From: Saccharopolyspora shandongensis
Lineage (GTDB): Bacteria > Actinomycetota > Actinomycetes > Mycobacteriales > Pseudonocardiaceae
Assembly: GCF_900106995.1 (NCBI RefSeq)
Contig: NZ_FNOK01000066.1
Coordinates: 1 to 50,555 of the forward strand
Direction: 5' to 3'
DNA: 50,555 nt
Shown here: piece after piece, positions 8,605-16,239 of the stretch
Layout: each line of letters starts with the position of its first letter
Position numbering within the stretch: position 1 is the stretch's first letter
Position numbers and translations under genes: made by a program
Notes under the pieces: generated by a model
What the model was told of the DNA's origin: nothing
The model's input: the letters and a program-made list of their open reading frames with translations, nothing else
The model's database searches: none

Positions 8605-10116
8605 ATGAATCGGTTCACACGTCGTGGTTTGCTGTCCGGTATGGCCGCGGCTGGTACCGGGGCGCTGATCGCGCCCGGTGCGCCGCGTGCCATCGCAGGG
8701 TCGACTCCCGTCGCCGGGCGCAGCGAGACCCAGGTCGTTGTTGTCGGTGCGGGATTGGCAGGGCTTACCGCCGCTCGCGAGCTGGTCGCCGCGGGGTGCG
8801 AGGTACTCGTGGTCGAAGCACGCGACCGCGTCGGCGGCCGTACCGTCAATCAGGCCGTGACAGCGCCGGGAGCCGACCCGGGCACGATCGTGGAGGTCGG
8901 CGGCCAGTGGGTGGGGCCGACACAGGACCGGGTGCTCGGTCTCATCCAGCAGCTCGGCCTGGAAACGTTCAAGACCTACGACGCCGGCGATTACGCCGAC
9001 TACCACAACGGGAAACTGACCCGGTACGGCCACGTGTTCCCGGCGGATCCGCTGAACCTCGGACTGAACCGGATTCCGCCCAGCGACCCGGTGGGCGCGG
9101 CAGAAGCCGCCGCCGCGATCCAGGAACTCGACAGGATGGCACAGCAAGTTCCACTCGACGCGCCCTGGACCGCGGATGACGCACGTACCCTGGACGGCCA
9201 GACTTTTGAAGACTGGATGAATCATCATCTTGCCCAGCCGGGCGCGAAATCGCTGATATCACTGGTGATCAACGCGGTTCTCTCGGTCGAGCCTCGTGAC
9301 GTGTCGCTGCTTCACGTGCTGTTCTACATCGCCTCTGCAGGCGGACTCGACCGGCTGGTACGCACCTCCGACGGAGCCCAGGAATCCCGTATCGTCGGTG
9401 GATCGCAGCGCATCTCGCTTGAAATGGCACGCGAACTCGGTCCCCGCGTCCTCCTGAACGCACCTGTAACCAGAATCGAACAGGACCCCGCAGGCGTCAG
9501 TGTGCACGGCGACAACTTCAGCGTGCGCGCCAAACGCTGTGTCGTGACCGCACCGCCCGCGCTAGCCGCCCGAATCCGGTACACGCCTCCGCTGCCAGGA
9601 ACCCGTGACCAGCTGACGCAACGCATCCCGATGGGCAGCGTGATCAAGGTGCAATGCGTCTATCCGACCCCGTTCTGGCGCGCCGCCGGTCTGGCCGGAC
9701 AAGCGACCAGCGACACGGGGCTCGTGCGAACCACGTTCGACAATTCACCGCCGGATGCGAATGTGGGCGTGCTGCTTGGCTTCATCGAAGGTGAACAAGG
9801 ACGCCAGGCCGATCAGATGTCCGCGACACAGCGACGCAGAGACGTGATCGAATGTTTCACCCGGTACTTCGGCGAACAAGCCGCTGATCCGCTCGAATAC
9901 ATCGAGAAGAACTGGCTGGAAGAAGAATGGACCCGCGGCGGCTACGGAGGCGTGTTCACACCAGGTACCTGGCTCGACCTCGGTGAAGCACTACGCGCGC
10001 CTGTCGGCCACATCCACTGGGCCGGCACGGAAACCGCGACCATCTGGAACGGCTACATGGACGGCGCGATCAGATCCGGCGAACGCGTCGCGAAACAAGT
10101 AACAAACTCGCTGTGA
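8605..10116 (+). CDS. Tat-exported flavin monoamine oxidase
   Basis: This 503-residue flavin amine oxidase has a Tat signal, MNRFTRRGLLSGMAAAGTG, ahead of a FAD-binding Rossmann motif, VVVVGAGLAGLTAAREL, ending in EARDRVGGRT. The C-terminal flavin-contact block GTETATIWNGYMDGAI is typical of monoamine, putrescine and tyramine oxidases. Such enzymes oxidise primary amines to aldehydes with release of ammonia and hydrogen peroxide. I chose the ATG at 8605: it has GGGAGAGG upstream and puts the twin arginine near the N-terminus. Export would put it outside the membrane, where it could process or detoxify the amine made by the divergent operon, or simply scavenge amines. A perfect terminator follows at 10168-10198. 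Confidence 0.88.
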   Translation: MNRFTRRGLLSGMAAAGTGALIAPGAPRAIAGSTPVAGRSETQVVVVGAGLAGLTAARELVAAGCEVLVVEARDRVGGRTVNQAVTAPGADPGTIVEVGGQWVGPTQDRVLGLIQQLGLETFKTYDAGDYADYHNGKLTRYGHVFPADPLNLGLNRIPPSDPVGAAEAAAAIQELDRMAQQVPLDAPWTADDARTLDGQTFEDWMNHHLAQPGAKSLISLVINAVLSVEPRDVSLLHVLFYIASAGGLDRLVRTSDGAQESRIVGGSQRISLEMARELGPRVLLNAPVTRIEQDPAGVSVHGDNFSVRAKRCVVTAPPALAARIRYTPPLPGTRDQLTQRIPMGSVIKVQCVYPTPFWRAAGLAGQATSDTGLVRTTFDNSPPDANVGVLLGFIEGEQGRQADQMSATQRRRDVIECFTRYFGEQAADPLEYIEKNWLEEEWTRGGYGGVFTPGTWLDLGEALRAPVGHIHWAGTETATIWNGYMDGAIRSGERVAKQVTNSL

Positions 10117-10167
10117 CATGTCACCGGCGACCGCCTCGCCGCCGAAGTACTGATCCGGTGCATGGTG

Positions 10168-10198
10168 CGGGGGTGCGTCCGTTGTGGACGCACCCCCG
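10168..10198. terminator. Strong intrinsic terminator after the amine oxidase
   Basis: CGGGGGTGCGTCC (10168-10180) and GGACGCACCCCCG (10186-10198) form a perfect 13-bp stem around a 5-base GTTGT loop, followed by TTTCG on the plus strand. It lies 52 bases after the amine oxidase stop and closes the first gene cluster. Confidence 0.9.
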
Positions 10199-10320
10199 TT
10201 TCGCTGCGGCGGATTCCAGGGTTCTGAAGGAATCCCGCTAACTCCGCGAGTTCCTCCGGGCTCGCCTCCGGTCGCCGCTCGCGCAGGTCCCGCACAGCCC
10301 AGAGACTTTCGTGGGGCGTC

Positions 10321-10700
10321 TCACCAGGGCACATTCCCGGTGTCGTCGAACAGCCCTCCGGTCGGGCCGTCGTCCGGCAGCGTGGCGAGCCGAATGGCGA
10401 TCTTGGCGCCTTCTGCGGGCGTGCTGGTTCCGTGGAAACCGTTGAGATCGGTCGCGACGTAGCCGGGGCAGGCGTTGTTGACCAGCACATCGAGCCGCCC
10501 AGCGCGCTCCTCGATCAGCGCAGCGGCGGCCGCAACGCTCGCGTCGTCGGTCACGTCGAGAAGCACACCGAACGCGTCGACGCCGGCCGCGCGCAGCTTC
10601 GCCACGGCATCCTCCCGGCGCTGCTCGTCCCGTGCCCCGATTCCCACGCTCCAGCCCAGCGCGCCGAGCCCGGCCGCGATCTCGTATCCGATTCCCTTGT
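10321..10700 (-). pseudogene. Short-chain dehydrogenase remnant with internal deletion
   Basis: The frame reads NKGIGYEIAAGLGALGW, which is an SDR nucleotide-binding start (TGxxxGIG), but the preceding TG and first strand are missing. The sequence continues normally to RLDVLVNNA and then jumps directly to CPGYVATDLNGFHGTSTPAEGA, which belongs well after the catalytic Ser-Tyr-Lys block. About 90-100 residues including the active site are therefore gone. Both sides of the joint probably once shared a VN(N/A)A sequence, which suggests recombination between short repeats. The 5' end abuts a transposase remnant on the other strand at about 10700, so the insertion probably removed the true start. 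Confidence 0.8.
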
Positions 10701-10703
10701 TCC

Positions 10704-10954
10704 TCCGCCGCCAAATCACCGGTCAAGTCCGGTACAAGCTAACGGACCGTTTCTGGTTCGCCGCCCTGTCCTCGCTACTCCCCCGCCGCCGCTGGCACGA
10801 CATCTTCCCCATCCAACCCGCAACGATCCTCGCCTGGCCCGCGTACCCGCGGTGGGGGCACAGAAGGATCCAAGGCGAACTGGCCGGACTCGGACGTCCG
10901 ATCGCCGCATCGACGGTTTGGGAGATCTCGGACTCGGCCGGCATCGATCCCGGG
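10704..10954 (+). mobile_element. Remnant of an IS transposase/integrase gene
   Basis: The plus-strand frame reads QVRYKLTDRFWFAALSSLLPRRRW, then HDIFPIQPATILAW, then WGHRRIQGELAGLGRPIAAST with a following VWEI..AGIDP. These are the N-terminal segments of actinobacterial rve-type transposases of the IS481/integrase kind. About 30 residues that normally lie between the 'LAWH' and 'WGHRRI' blocks are missing, and the DDE catalytic domain is absent. Nothing downstream continues it. Both flanking genes are damaged where they meet it, so it marks an old insertion or deletion site. No terminal inverted repeats or target duplications are visible. Confidence 0.75.
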
Positions 10955-12595
10955 CACGACCAGGGTACAGGCGGGGCTCGGACGCCGACCGAGTTCAGCT
11001 TCGGCCCCCACCAAGCTTTTCGGGTCGACGTGCCGGAGGATGTCGTCGAACACGCCGCGCAGACGCTGCTCGGCCAGGCGTACGACGTCCTGCTCGGTCA
11101 TCCCGGTGATGCCCGAATCGTTGGACACCGCGGTCGGGGGCGTGGACGTGCGTGCCTGCTTGCGGAGGTGGCTGAACAGGAACTTCCGCGCCAAGCCGAG
11201 GTGTGCGGACGAGCACCGGCCGGTCGCGCGCCACAGCGACCGGGCGGCCAAGGTGGTGGCGGCCAGCCTCGCCTTGGTTGCCGCGTCAACCTCGTCGCGC
11301 AGGTCAGATCGCCATGCCTCGCGTAACTTTTCCGCCAGCGACGGTTGTCCGATCGCCTTCTCGATGGCGTGAACGTCCGGCTCCAGCAGCATCGGATACC
11401 TGCGGCGAACGTCCGCGAGGTAGTTCGGGCTCCTGAGCCCGAGCATTACGTCCCGCTTGATCCACTCGGCCTCGTGGGGACCGCTCGGCGCCTCTGCACC
11501 GTCCTCCCAGGGGACACCGAACTGGCGGATTCCATATATGAAGACGTCCGCGGACATACCCCCGGCGCGGTTGCCGGCCATGCTGAAGATCCGCATCTGA
11601 TCCTGCATCTCCTCCATCGCCGCCGTAGCCACAGCGAGCCTGCCCGGCGCGTCAGGGGAGTCGACCGGGAGGTCGCCGAAGACCACGGGCGCGAGTGCTA
11701 CGTTGGCGACCGCACCGAGACCGGCGCACTTCTTGAACAGGAGCCACAGGCTTGCCTCATCAGAGGTTCCGGTCCACGTCCTTGTCCGCTGGTCGTCGAA
11801 CACGCTCGGCAAGGTCGCGGCGACGGTATCGTCCACCCGGACTTCGATCGTTGGTGCGTTCCAGGTGATCGTGGACACGAACGTCTGCCGTGGTGGGTGA
11901 CCCACGCCCGATCGCGTCGCGAGATCCGCGTAGTAGTCGCGAAAAGTGCGTCGGTGCGCACCTACACCAAGCGTGCCGAGCAGGTGGGCGACGTCGTGAC
12001 CGCTTTCCGTCGCGACCCTGGCGACAGCGCTACCGCAGAAACCCAGATCAACGAGGAGGCGTCGAGCCTCCACCTGGGTGAGATCCACCACGTCCGGGAG
12101 GTCGGTGAGCACCACCGAATCGATCTCGGCGAGGAACGCGGAGGGCACGGAGTCGTCATCCAACGCCCGTTTCGTGGCTTCTGGTAGACGTTCGAGCGTC
12201 CACTCGCCAACTTTCTTGATGACACCCGGTGAGATCGGTCCGGCTGGTTGGGCACATAAGGAATCCACGTGCATGGCAGTCCTTGTCAAATCGATCAGGC
12301 GCAGTGTGGGCCGGGGCAGTTGTATCCCGAGCTGCTCGGCGGCGGCGCGGTCCAGATGGACCTGCTGCTGGGCAGCACCGTCCAGGCAGGAGCGTGGCAT
12401 GCCACGGCAGACCAGGAATTCGTCGCCGGCGTCCGGCACGGTCACGATCTCGACGTAGTTGCGCAGTTCTTCCCACCTGTGGCCGTAGTGGTGGTCCTTA
12501 CCGCACAGCTGACACACCGGCTGGGTAAAGCCGTGCCGGGTGAGTAGTGCTTCCAGGGCGCGGGCCTCTCTCACGCGATCATGGGACCTGGACAC
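10775..12595 (-). CDS. PrnB-like heme protein (tryptophan 2,3-dioxygenase superfamily), C-terminus replaced by IS sequence
   Basis: Residues about 170-520 of this 606-residue frame resemble PrnB, the heme enzyme that rearranges chlorotryptophan in pyrrolnitrin synthesis. Shared features are LATRSGVGHPPRQTF with STITWNAPT, the helical EMQDQMRIFS..MSADVFIYGIRQF block, and AHLGLARKF, whose His465 aligns with the proposed axial heme ligand. The comparison was made from memory without an alignment program. The N-terminal 165 residues form an extension with CQLC (28-31) and CRGMPRSC (63-70) cysteines. From about residue 547 the frame is antisense to the transposase remnant, so the native C-terminus is lost. 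Start is a GTG at 12595, with weak ribosome-binding support. It follows the UbiD operon by 63 bases. It may be non-functional. Confidence 0.55.
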   Translation of the reverse strand: MSRSHDRVREARALEALLTRHGFTQPVCQLCGKDHHYGHRWEELRNYVEIVTVPDAGDEFLVCRGMPRSCLDGAAQQQVHLDRAAAEQLGIQLPRPTLRLIDLTRTAMHVDSLCAQPAGPISPGVIKKVGEWTLERLPEATKRALDDDSVPSAFLAEIDSVVLTDLPDVVDLTQVEARRLLVDLGFCGSAVARVATESGHDVAHLLGTLGVGAHRRTFRDYYADLATRSGVGHPPRQTFVSTITWNAPTIEVRVDDTVAATLPSVFDDQRTRTWTGTSDEASLWLLFKKCAGLGAVANVALAPVVFGDLPVDSPDAPGRLAVATAAMEEMQDQMRIFSMAGNRAGGMSADVFIYGIRQFGVPWEDGAEAPSGPHEAEWIKRDVMLGLRSPNYLADVRRRYPMLLEPDVHAIEKAIGQPSLAEKLREAWRSDLRDEVDAATKARLAATTLAARSLWRATGRCSSAHLGLARKFLFSHLRKQARTSTPPTAVSNDSGITGMTEQDVVRLAEQRLRGVFDDILRHVDPKSLVGAEAELGRRPSPACTLVVPGIDAGRVRDLPNRRCGDRTSESGQFALDPSVPPPRVRGPGEDRCGLDGEDVVPAAAGE

Positions 12596-12596
12596 T

Positions 12597-12655
12597 CACC
12601 TGATCAACAAGAGCCGTGCCCGTCCTTTACTCAGGGCCAAACGACTTTGCCGGGT
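12597..12655 (+). repeat. Dispersed repeat, copy 1
   Basis: The sequence starting CACCTGATCAACAA, continuing with GCCGTGCCCGTC and ending with an ACTTTGCCGGG-type segment, recurs at 33976-34035 in the same orientation with small gaps. Here it lies just upstream of the PrnB-like gene; the other copy follows the Hsp70-like gene. The two settings share no other sequence, so it is a mobile or structural intergenic element rather than part of a gene. Confidence 0.6.
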
Positions 12656-12657
12656 CG

Positions 12658-12936
12658 TCACTTGCGATAGAAGGCGTGTTTGCGGAAGGGCCATCGGTGT
12701 ACGGCGCGTAGCAGCAGCTCGTCGGGCGGGTCCGGCAGGCGGGGCGCGGTGCCGGTGGTGTGAGCGATGACCACGACCCGGTCATCGCCGCCCAGGTAGG
12801 TACTGGCGTCGAGGCAGCCGGGTTCGGCGAGCAGAGCGAGCACCGCGGTCTGTTCCACCCAGGCGAGCAGTTCGTCCCGGCGTCCGGGCTGAGTTCGGGC
12901 CTCCCACATCAGGGTGTCATGTGGCTCGGGTGTCAT
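12658..12936 (-). CDS. Small ABM/Dabb-fold-like protein in the decarboxylase operon
   Basis: This 92-residue protein reads MWEARTQPGRRDELLAWVE in its first half and contains a YLGGDDRVVVIAHTTG strand pair. That is the pattern of ferredoxin-like antibiotic-biosynthesis-monooxygenase or Dabb-type domains: an opening strand, a helix carrying a GR(x)xELL element, and a later DRVVVI strand. Members of this fold range from monooxygenases to proteins of unknown role, so no reaction can be assigned. The ATG at 12936 has a consensus AGGAGG seven bases upstream. It lies 64 bases after the VdcD-like gene and ends 62 bases before the PrnB-like gene, so it probably acts in the same pathway. Confidence 0.65.
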   Translation of the reverse strand: MTPEPHDTLMWEARTQPGRRDELLAWVEQTAVLALLAEPGCLDASTYLGGDDRVVVIAHTTGTAPRLPDPPDELLLRAVHRWPFRKHAFYRK

Positions 12937-13000
12937 CTCGCAGCCTCCTAGGAAATGGTCCGCGGGAACCCGGTTCCCGCGGATGGTGACGGCTCTGGCG

Positions 13001-13246
13001 TCAGGACGCGGAGCGCAGCGGAGGAATGGCGGGAACCTCGCGGGCTGCCTTGATGTCCTCGAGCGTCATCTTGAACCTGTCGGGGTAGGCGTCGCGACTG
13101 GTGCGACGGGCAGGTTCGCTGGTGCGCCAGGTGTAGAGGCACTGCTGGCATTGCAGCACGTCCCAGACGCCGGGGACCGGCGAGCTGTAGAGCTTGTCGA
13201 CGGTCTCGTGGGCGCAGCGCGGGCAGACGGTTTCTTGTGGGGCCAT
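13001..13246 (-). CDS. Hydroxyarylic acid decarboxylase subunit D (VdcD-like)
   Basis: This 81-residue protein has two zinc-ribbon pairs, CPRC (8-11) and CQQC (33-36), separated by the SSPVPGVWDVLQ segment that is a hallmark of VdcD/BsdD proteins. These small subunits accompany UbiD-type non-oxidative decarboxylases of 4-hydroxybenzoate or vanillate. The tail SRDAYPDRFKMTLEDI also fits the family. I chose the ATG at 13246, with GAAGGGA upstream; an earlier in-frame codon would overlap the UbiD gene. The presence of a D subunit points to a phenolic-acid decarboxylase rather than the ubiquinone-pathway UbiD. Confidence 0.88.
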   Translation of the reverse strand: MAPQETVCPRCAHETVDKLYSSPVPGVWDVLQCQQCLYTWRTSEPARRTSRDAYPDRFKMTLEDIKAAREVPAIPPLRSAS

Positions 13247-13272
13247 GGCAGGTCGTCCCTTCGACTGGTGGG

Positions 13273-14694
13273 TCAGCGGGCGGCGAGCGACTGGAGCTTG
13301 GTGAGCCACTCGCCCATCTCGGGCAGGTCCAGGACTTGGTTGCCGTAGTTGCCGCGCGTGTCGGGCGCGACGGGGGTGGTGGCGTCGATGATCAGCTTGT
13401 CCACAATGCCCGGTGTGGTGGCTTGCGGGGCCAGTCCGAGTACCGGCAGTTTCGGGACGACGACCAGGTCACCGGCCGGATTCATCTTGGTCGACAGCGC
13501 CCACATCACCTGCGGCAGGTTGAAGGGGTCCACTTCCTCGTCCACCACGATCACGGTGGCGGCGTAGCCGAGCCCGTGCGGGGTGGTCAGCACGCGCATG
13601 CCGACAGCCTTGGCGAATCCGCCATAGCGCTTCTTGGTGGACACGATCACAACCAGGCCGTGGGTGTAGGTCGCGTTGACCGCCTGGACCTCGGGGAAAT
13701 CCTTCTTGAGCTGCGTGTAGAGCGGCACGCAGGTGTTGGCGGCCATCAGGTAGTCGATCTCGGTCCATGGCATGCCGAGATAGAGATGCTCGAAGACCGG
13801 GTCGGTGCGGTAGGAGATCTTGTCGATCCGGATCACCGTCATGTTGCGCCCACCGGAGTAGTGGCCGGTGAACTCGCCGAACGGGCCCTCGATCTCACGC
13901 TTGCGGCCCTCGATGACGCCTTCGATGACGATCTCGCTGCCCCACGGCACGGGCAGGTTGTTCTTCGGCGAGCGGGCGATCGGGGCGGGTTCACCGCGCA
14001 GTGCGCCGGCCAGCTCGTACTCGTTCTGGTCGTATTCCATCGGCGTGGAGGCGACGATGGAGATCACCGGGTCATTGCCCAGGGTGATCGCGATCGGCAG
14101 GTCCTCGCCGCGTTCCTCGGCCTTGCGCAGGTGCTGCGCGATGTCGTGCATGGGGACGGGCTGGAGAGCGAGCTTGCGCCTGCCCTTGACCTGGATCCGG
14201 TAGATACCGACGTTCTGCTTGTCCGTCGAGGTCGGGTCGTCCGGGTCCTTGGAGACGACCGCGGCTTTGTCGATGTAGAAACCGCCGTCCCCGTCGTTGA
14301 GGCGGATCAGCGGCAGGACGTCGAAGATGTTGATCTCATCGCCTTCCACCGTGTTCTGCGCCCACGGCGGATTGTCCCGGTACACGGGCTTGACCGGGAA
14401 GTTCGCCCAGCGGCGGATGAACTCGTCCACCTGGTCCTTGGGTCCGCTGTTCTTATCCATGCCCAACGCCAGGGCGTGGTTGGCCCAGGAGCCGTGCACG
14501 TTCATCGCGATCCGGGCATTGGTGAAGCCCTTGACGTTGTCGAAGTACAGGGCCGGGGCGGCGGCGCCTAGGCGAGGGGCGGCGTTGGCGGCCGCGGCGA
14601 TGTCGGGTTCGGGCATCACCTCGTCGGCGATGCGCAGCAGTTGGCCCTCTTTCTCGAGGGTTTGCAGGAAGCTGCGCAGGTCGTCATACGGCAT
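13273..14694 (-). CDS. UbiD-family 4-hydroxybenzoate/vanillate decarboxylase (VdcC-like)
   Basis: This 473-residue enzyme has the catalytic set expected of prenylated-FMN decarboxylases: Asn161 and Arg166 in QNVGIYRIQV, and Glu269 and Glu274 in EGPFGEFTGHYSGG. The three-block layout (N-terminal AIAAAANAAPRL-like region, split-barrel core, C-terminal oligomerisation domain) and length are normal. With prFMN made by UbiX it would decarboxylate a 4-hydroxybenzoate-type acid to a phenol. Its start overlaps the end of ubiX by 11 bases, and the VdcD-like gene follows 26 bases later. The B-C-D gene order matches known hydroxyarylate decarboxylase operons. The exact substrate is inferred from the neighbouring chorismate-lyase-like gene. 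Confidence 0.92.
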   Translation of the reverse strand: MPYDDLRSFLQTLEKEGQLLRIADEVMPEPDIAAAANAAPRLGAAAPALYFDNVKGFTNARIAMNVHGSWANHALALGMDKNSGPKDQVDEFIRRWANFPVKPVYRDNPPWAQNTVEGDEINIFDVLPLIRLNDGDGGFYIDKAAVVSKDPDDPTSTDKQNVGIYRIQVKGRRKLALQPVPMHDIAQHLRKAEERGEDLPIAITLGNDPVISIVASTPMEYDQNEYELAGALRGEPAPIARSPKNNLPVPWGSEIVIEGVIEGRKREIEGPFGEFTGHYSGGRNMTVIRIDKISYRTDPVFEHLYLGMPWTEIDYLMAANTCVPLYTQLKKDFPEVQAVNATYTHGLVVIVSTKKRYGGFAKAVGMRVLTTPHGLGYAATVIVVDEEVDPFNLPQVMWALSTKMNPAGDLVVVPKLPVLGLAPQATTPGIVDKLIIDATTPVAPDTRGNYGNQVLDLPEMGEWLTKLQSLAAR

Positions 14695-15331
14695 GGGACT
14701 CTCCTTGTTCGTTCAAAGCGAGGGACCGCGGCGCGGGCAGCTTCTGCGGGGAACGCTGCTCGCGTGCCACACGGATGCCGACCCACCGCCGGGCGTTCGG
14801 CGTCGGCAGGTCGAACTGATCCAGCACCCGCGCGGTGATGTGGTCGACGATGTCGTCCACGGATTCCGGGTGGTTGTAGAAGGCGGGCATGGGTGGCACC
14901 ATCTGCGCTCCAAGGCGCGTCAGCGCCAGCATGTTCTCCAGGTGGGTTTCGCTCAGCGGGGTCTCACGTGGGACCAGCACCAGCTTGCGGCGTTCCTTGA
15001 GGACCACGTCCGCGGCGCGGCCGATCAGCCCGTCGGCGTAGCCGGCCCGGATGCCGGCCAGGGTCTTCATCGAGCACGGCGCGATGATCATTCCGTCGGT
15101 GCGGAAGGAGCCGGAGGAAATGCACGCCCCCTGGTCTCCGGGGCTGTGGGCGGCATCGGCGAGGTCGGTGACTTCGCGCACCGACAGGCCAGTCTCCAGC
15201 TCGAGAGTGGGCCGCGCCCACTTCGAGAGCACCAAGTGGGTCTCCACCTCGGGCAGCTCGCGCAGGGCCTCCAGCAGGCGGACGCCGAACACCGCACCCG
15301 TTGCCCCTGTCATGCCCACAATCAGTCGCAT
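14684..15331 (-). CDS. ubiX: UbiX-family flavin prenyltransferase
   Basis: This 215-residue flavodoxin-like protein starts MRLIVGMTGATGAVFGVRL, the GxTGAxGxxxGxRLL signature of UbiX. It later has IIAPCSMKTLAGIRAGYADGL and the VPRETPLSETHLENML block, with the residues that hold FMN and dimethylallyl phosphate. These enzymes prenylate FMN to the cofactor that UbiD needs. The ATG at 15331 has AGAGGAG upstream. Its 3' end overlaps the UbiD start, ensuring co-production of enzyme and cofactor. About 25 extra residues at the C-terminus extend beyond the usual end. The symbol is by family; VdcB would be equally apt. Confidence 0.9.
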   Translation of the reverse strand: MRLIVGMTGATGAVFGVRLLEALRELPEVETHLVLSKWARPTLELETGLSVREVTDLADAAHSPGDQGACISSGSFRTDGMIIAPCSMKTLAGIRAGYADGLIGRAADVVLKERRKLVLVPRETPLSETHLENMLALTRLGAQMVPPMPAFYNHPESVDDIVDHITARVLDQFDLPTPNARRWVGIRVAREQRSPQKLPAPRSLALNEQGESHAV

Positions 15332-15464
15332 AGTGTGCGGCTCCTCTGCTGCTCATCGGCCGGCCAGGCAAGGAATGTTTCGGTCATTAGGCGGTGTGCT
15401 CGTCGGAACCGACGCCCATGTCCACCACGTCGGCCACGCGCGGGTCATCCTCCAGGTCCTTCGG

Positions 15465-16067
15465 TCACGCGCGATGTGCCGGCCTCCGGGGTATAGGCGA
15501 TTCCTGTGACCTTCGGGCGTTCGGCAGTCTGTCGACGACCGGGGCATCGTCCGCGGTGTCGCATTGCGACGGCCCGGGCTTGAACAGTTGGAGATAGACG
15601 ATCTCGTCGACGGCCGCGACCAGCTCACCGGCCATCGTGACCGTCGCCGCCACGCGCAATACCTGTCGGCCGTTGGCATCGACCGTTGAGACGCGGGTGA
15701 TGTCATGGGTGTGCCGCCGCATCCCGTGGCGGCTTAGGATCTTACCGAGCGGGACCTTCTTGGACTCCAGCGATTGCCGGGCTTCCGGGTGCAGCCGGTC
15801 CTCGACCACGACGGCTCGTACCTCGGCCACCCGCTGCCGAAAGCCGGTCGATTCCCGTTCGAGATAACCGCGTCGGTGTAACGCCTTGCTGCCTGCCGAA
15901 ACATCCAGTGCCGCAGCATGTTCGGGCGTGACGAGGCAGTACTCGTGGCACAACGAGACATAGTCAACCCGGCTGTTCAGCCAGTGGGCAACGGTTTCGG
16001 TGAAACTGTCCGTATCACGAAGCCAGGTGCTGAGAGTCCGTATCTGCTCCGTTAGGTCGTCTTGCAT
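15465..16067 (-). CDS. Chorismate pyruvate-lyase-like protein
   Basis: This 200-residue protein resembles the DUF98/chorismate lyase family. It has an N-terminal helical part, then a strand-rich half with GYLERESTGFRQRVAEVRAV, a VPLGKILSRHGMRRHTHDI segment typical of 'PLGxxLxxHGxxxxR', and a closing EIVYLQLF. The family splits chorismate into 4-hydroxybenzoate and pyruvate. I chose the ATG at 16067 with GAGG nine bases upstream. The C-terminal 30 residues are not family-like. The gene heads the run leading to ubiX (134 bases) and the decarboxylase, so the two steps together would give phenol. The assignment is by pattern recall; a UTRA-domain regulator, which has a related fold, is the main alternative. 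Confidence 0.6.
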   Translation of the reverse strand: MQDDLTEQIRTLSTWLRDTDSFTETVAHWLNSRVDYVSLCHEYCLVTPEHAAALDVSAGSKALHRRGYLERESTGFRQRVAEVRAVVVEDRLHPEARQSLESKKVPLGKILSRHGMRRHTHDITRVSTVDANGRQVLRVAATVTMAGELVAAVDEIVYLQLFKPGPSQCDTADDAPVVDRLPNARRSQESPIPRRPAHRA

Positions 16068-16239
16068 TGCCGAGGACCTCTTTTCCTTTACGGGGCGCGA
16101 ACTTTGCGGCATGGAGAACGAGGTAGTGGTGACCGGATGACTTCACACAGTCGTGTCGAGCCAGTCCTGGATCACGCGGCTTCGGGGATGAGAGGATGAA
16201 CACGTTGGCGAGCAGTCGCAGTCTTGCTCAGTTAGCAAA

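Noticed and set aside
13237..14571. 444-codon open frame on the plus strand
   Set aside because: It is antisense to the UbiD gene, whose catalytic residues are all in place; the plus-strand peptide is a low-complexity Val/Gly/Asp shadow.
15388..15464. Short in-frame reading after the chorismate-lyase-like stop (DDPRVADVVDMGVGSDEHTA)
   Set aside because: It could be a tiny peptide or a remnant, but it is too short to support and has no clear start.
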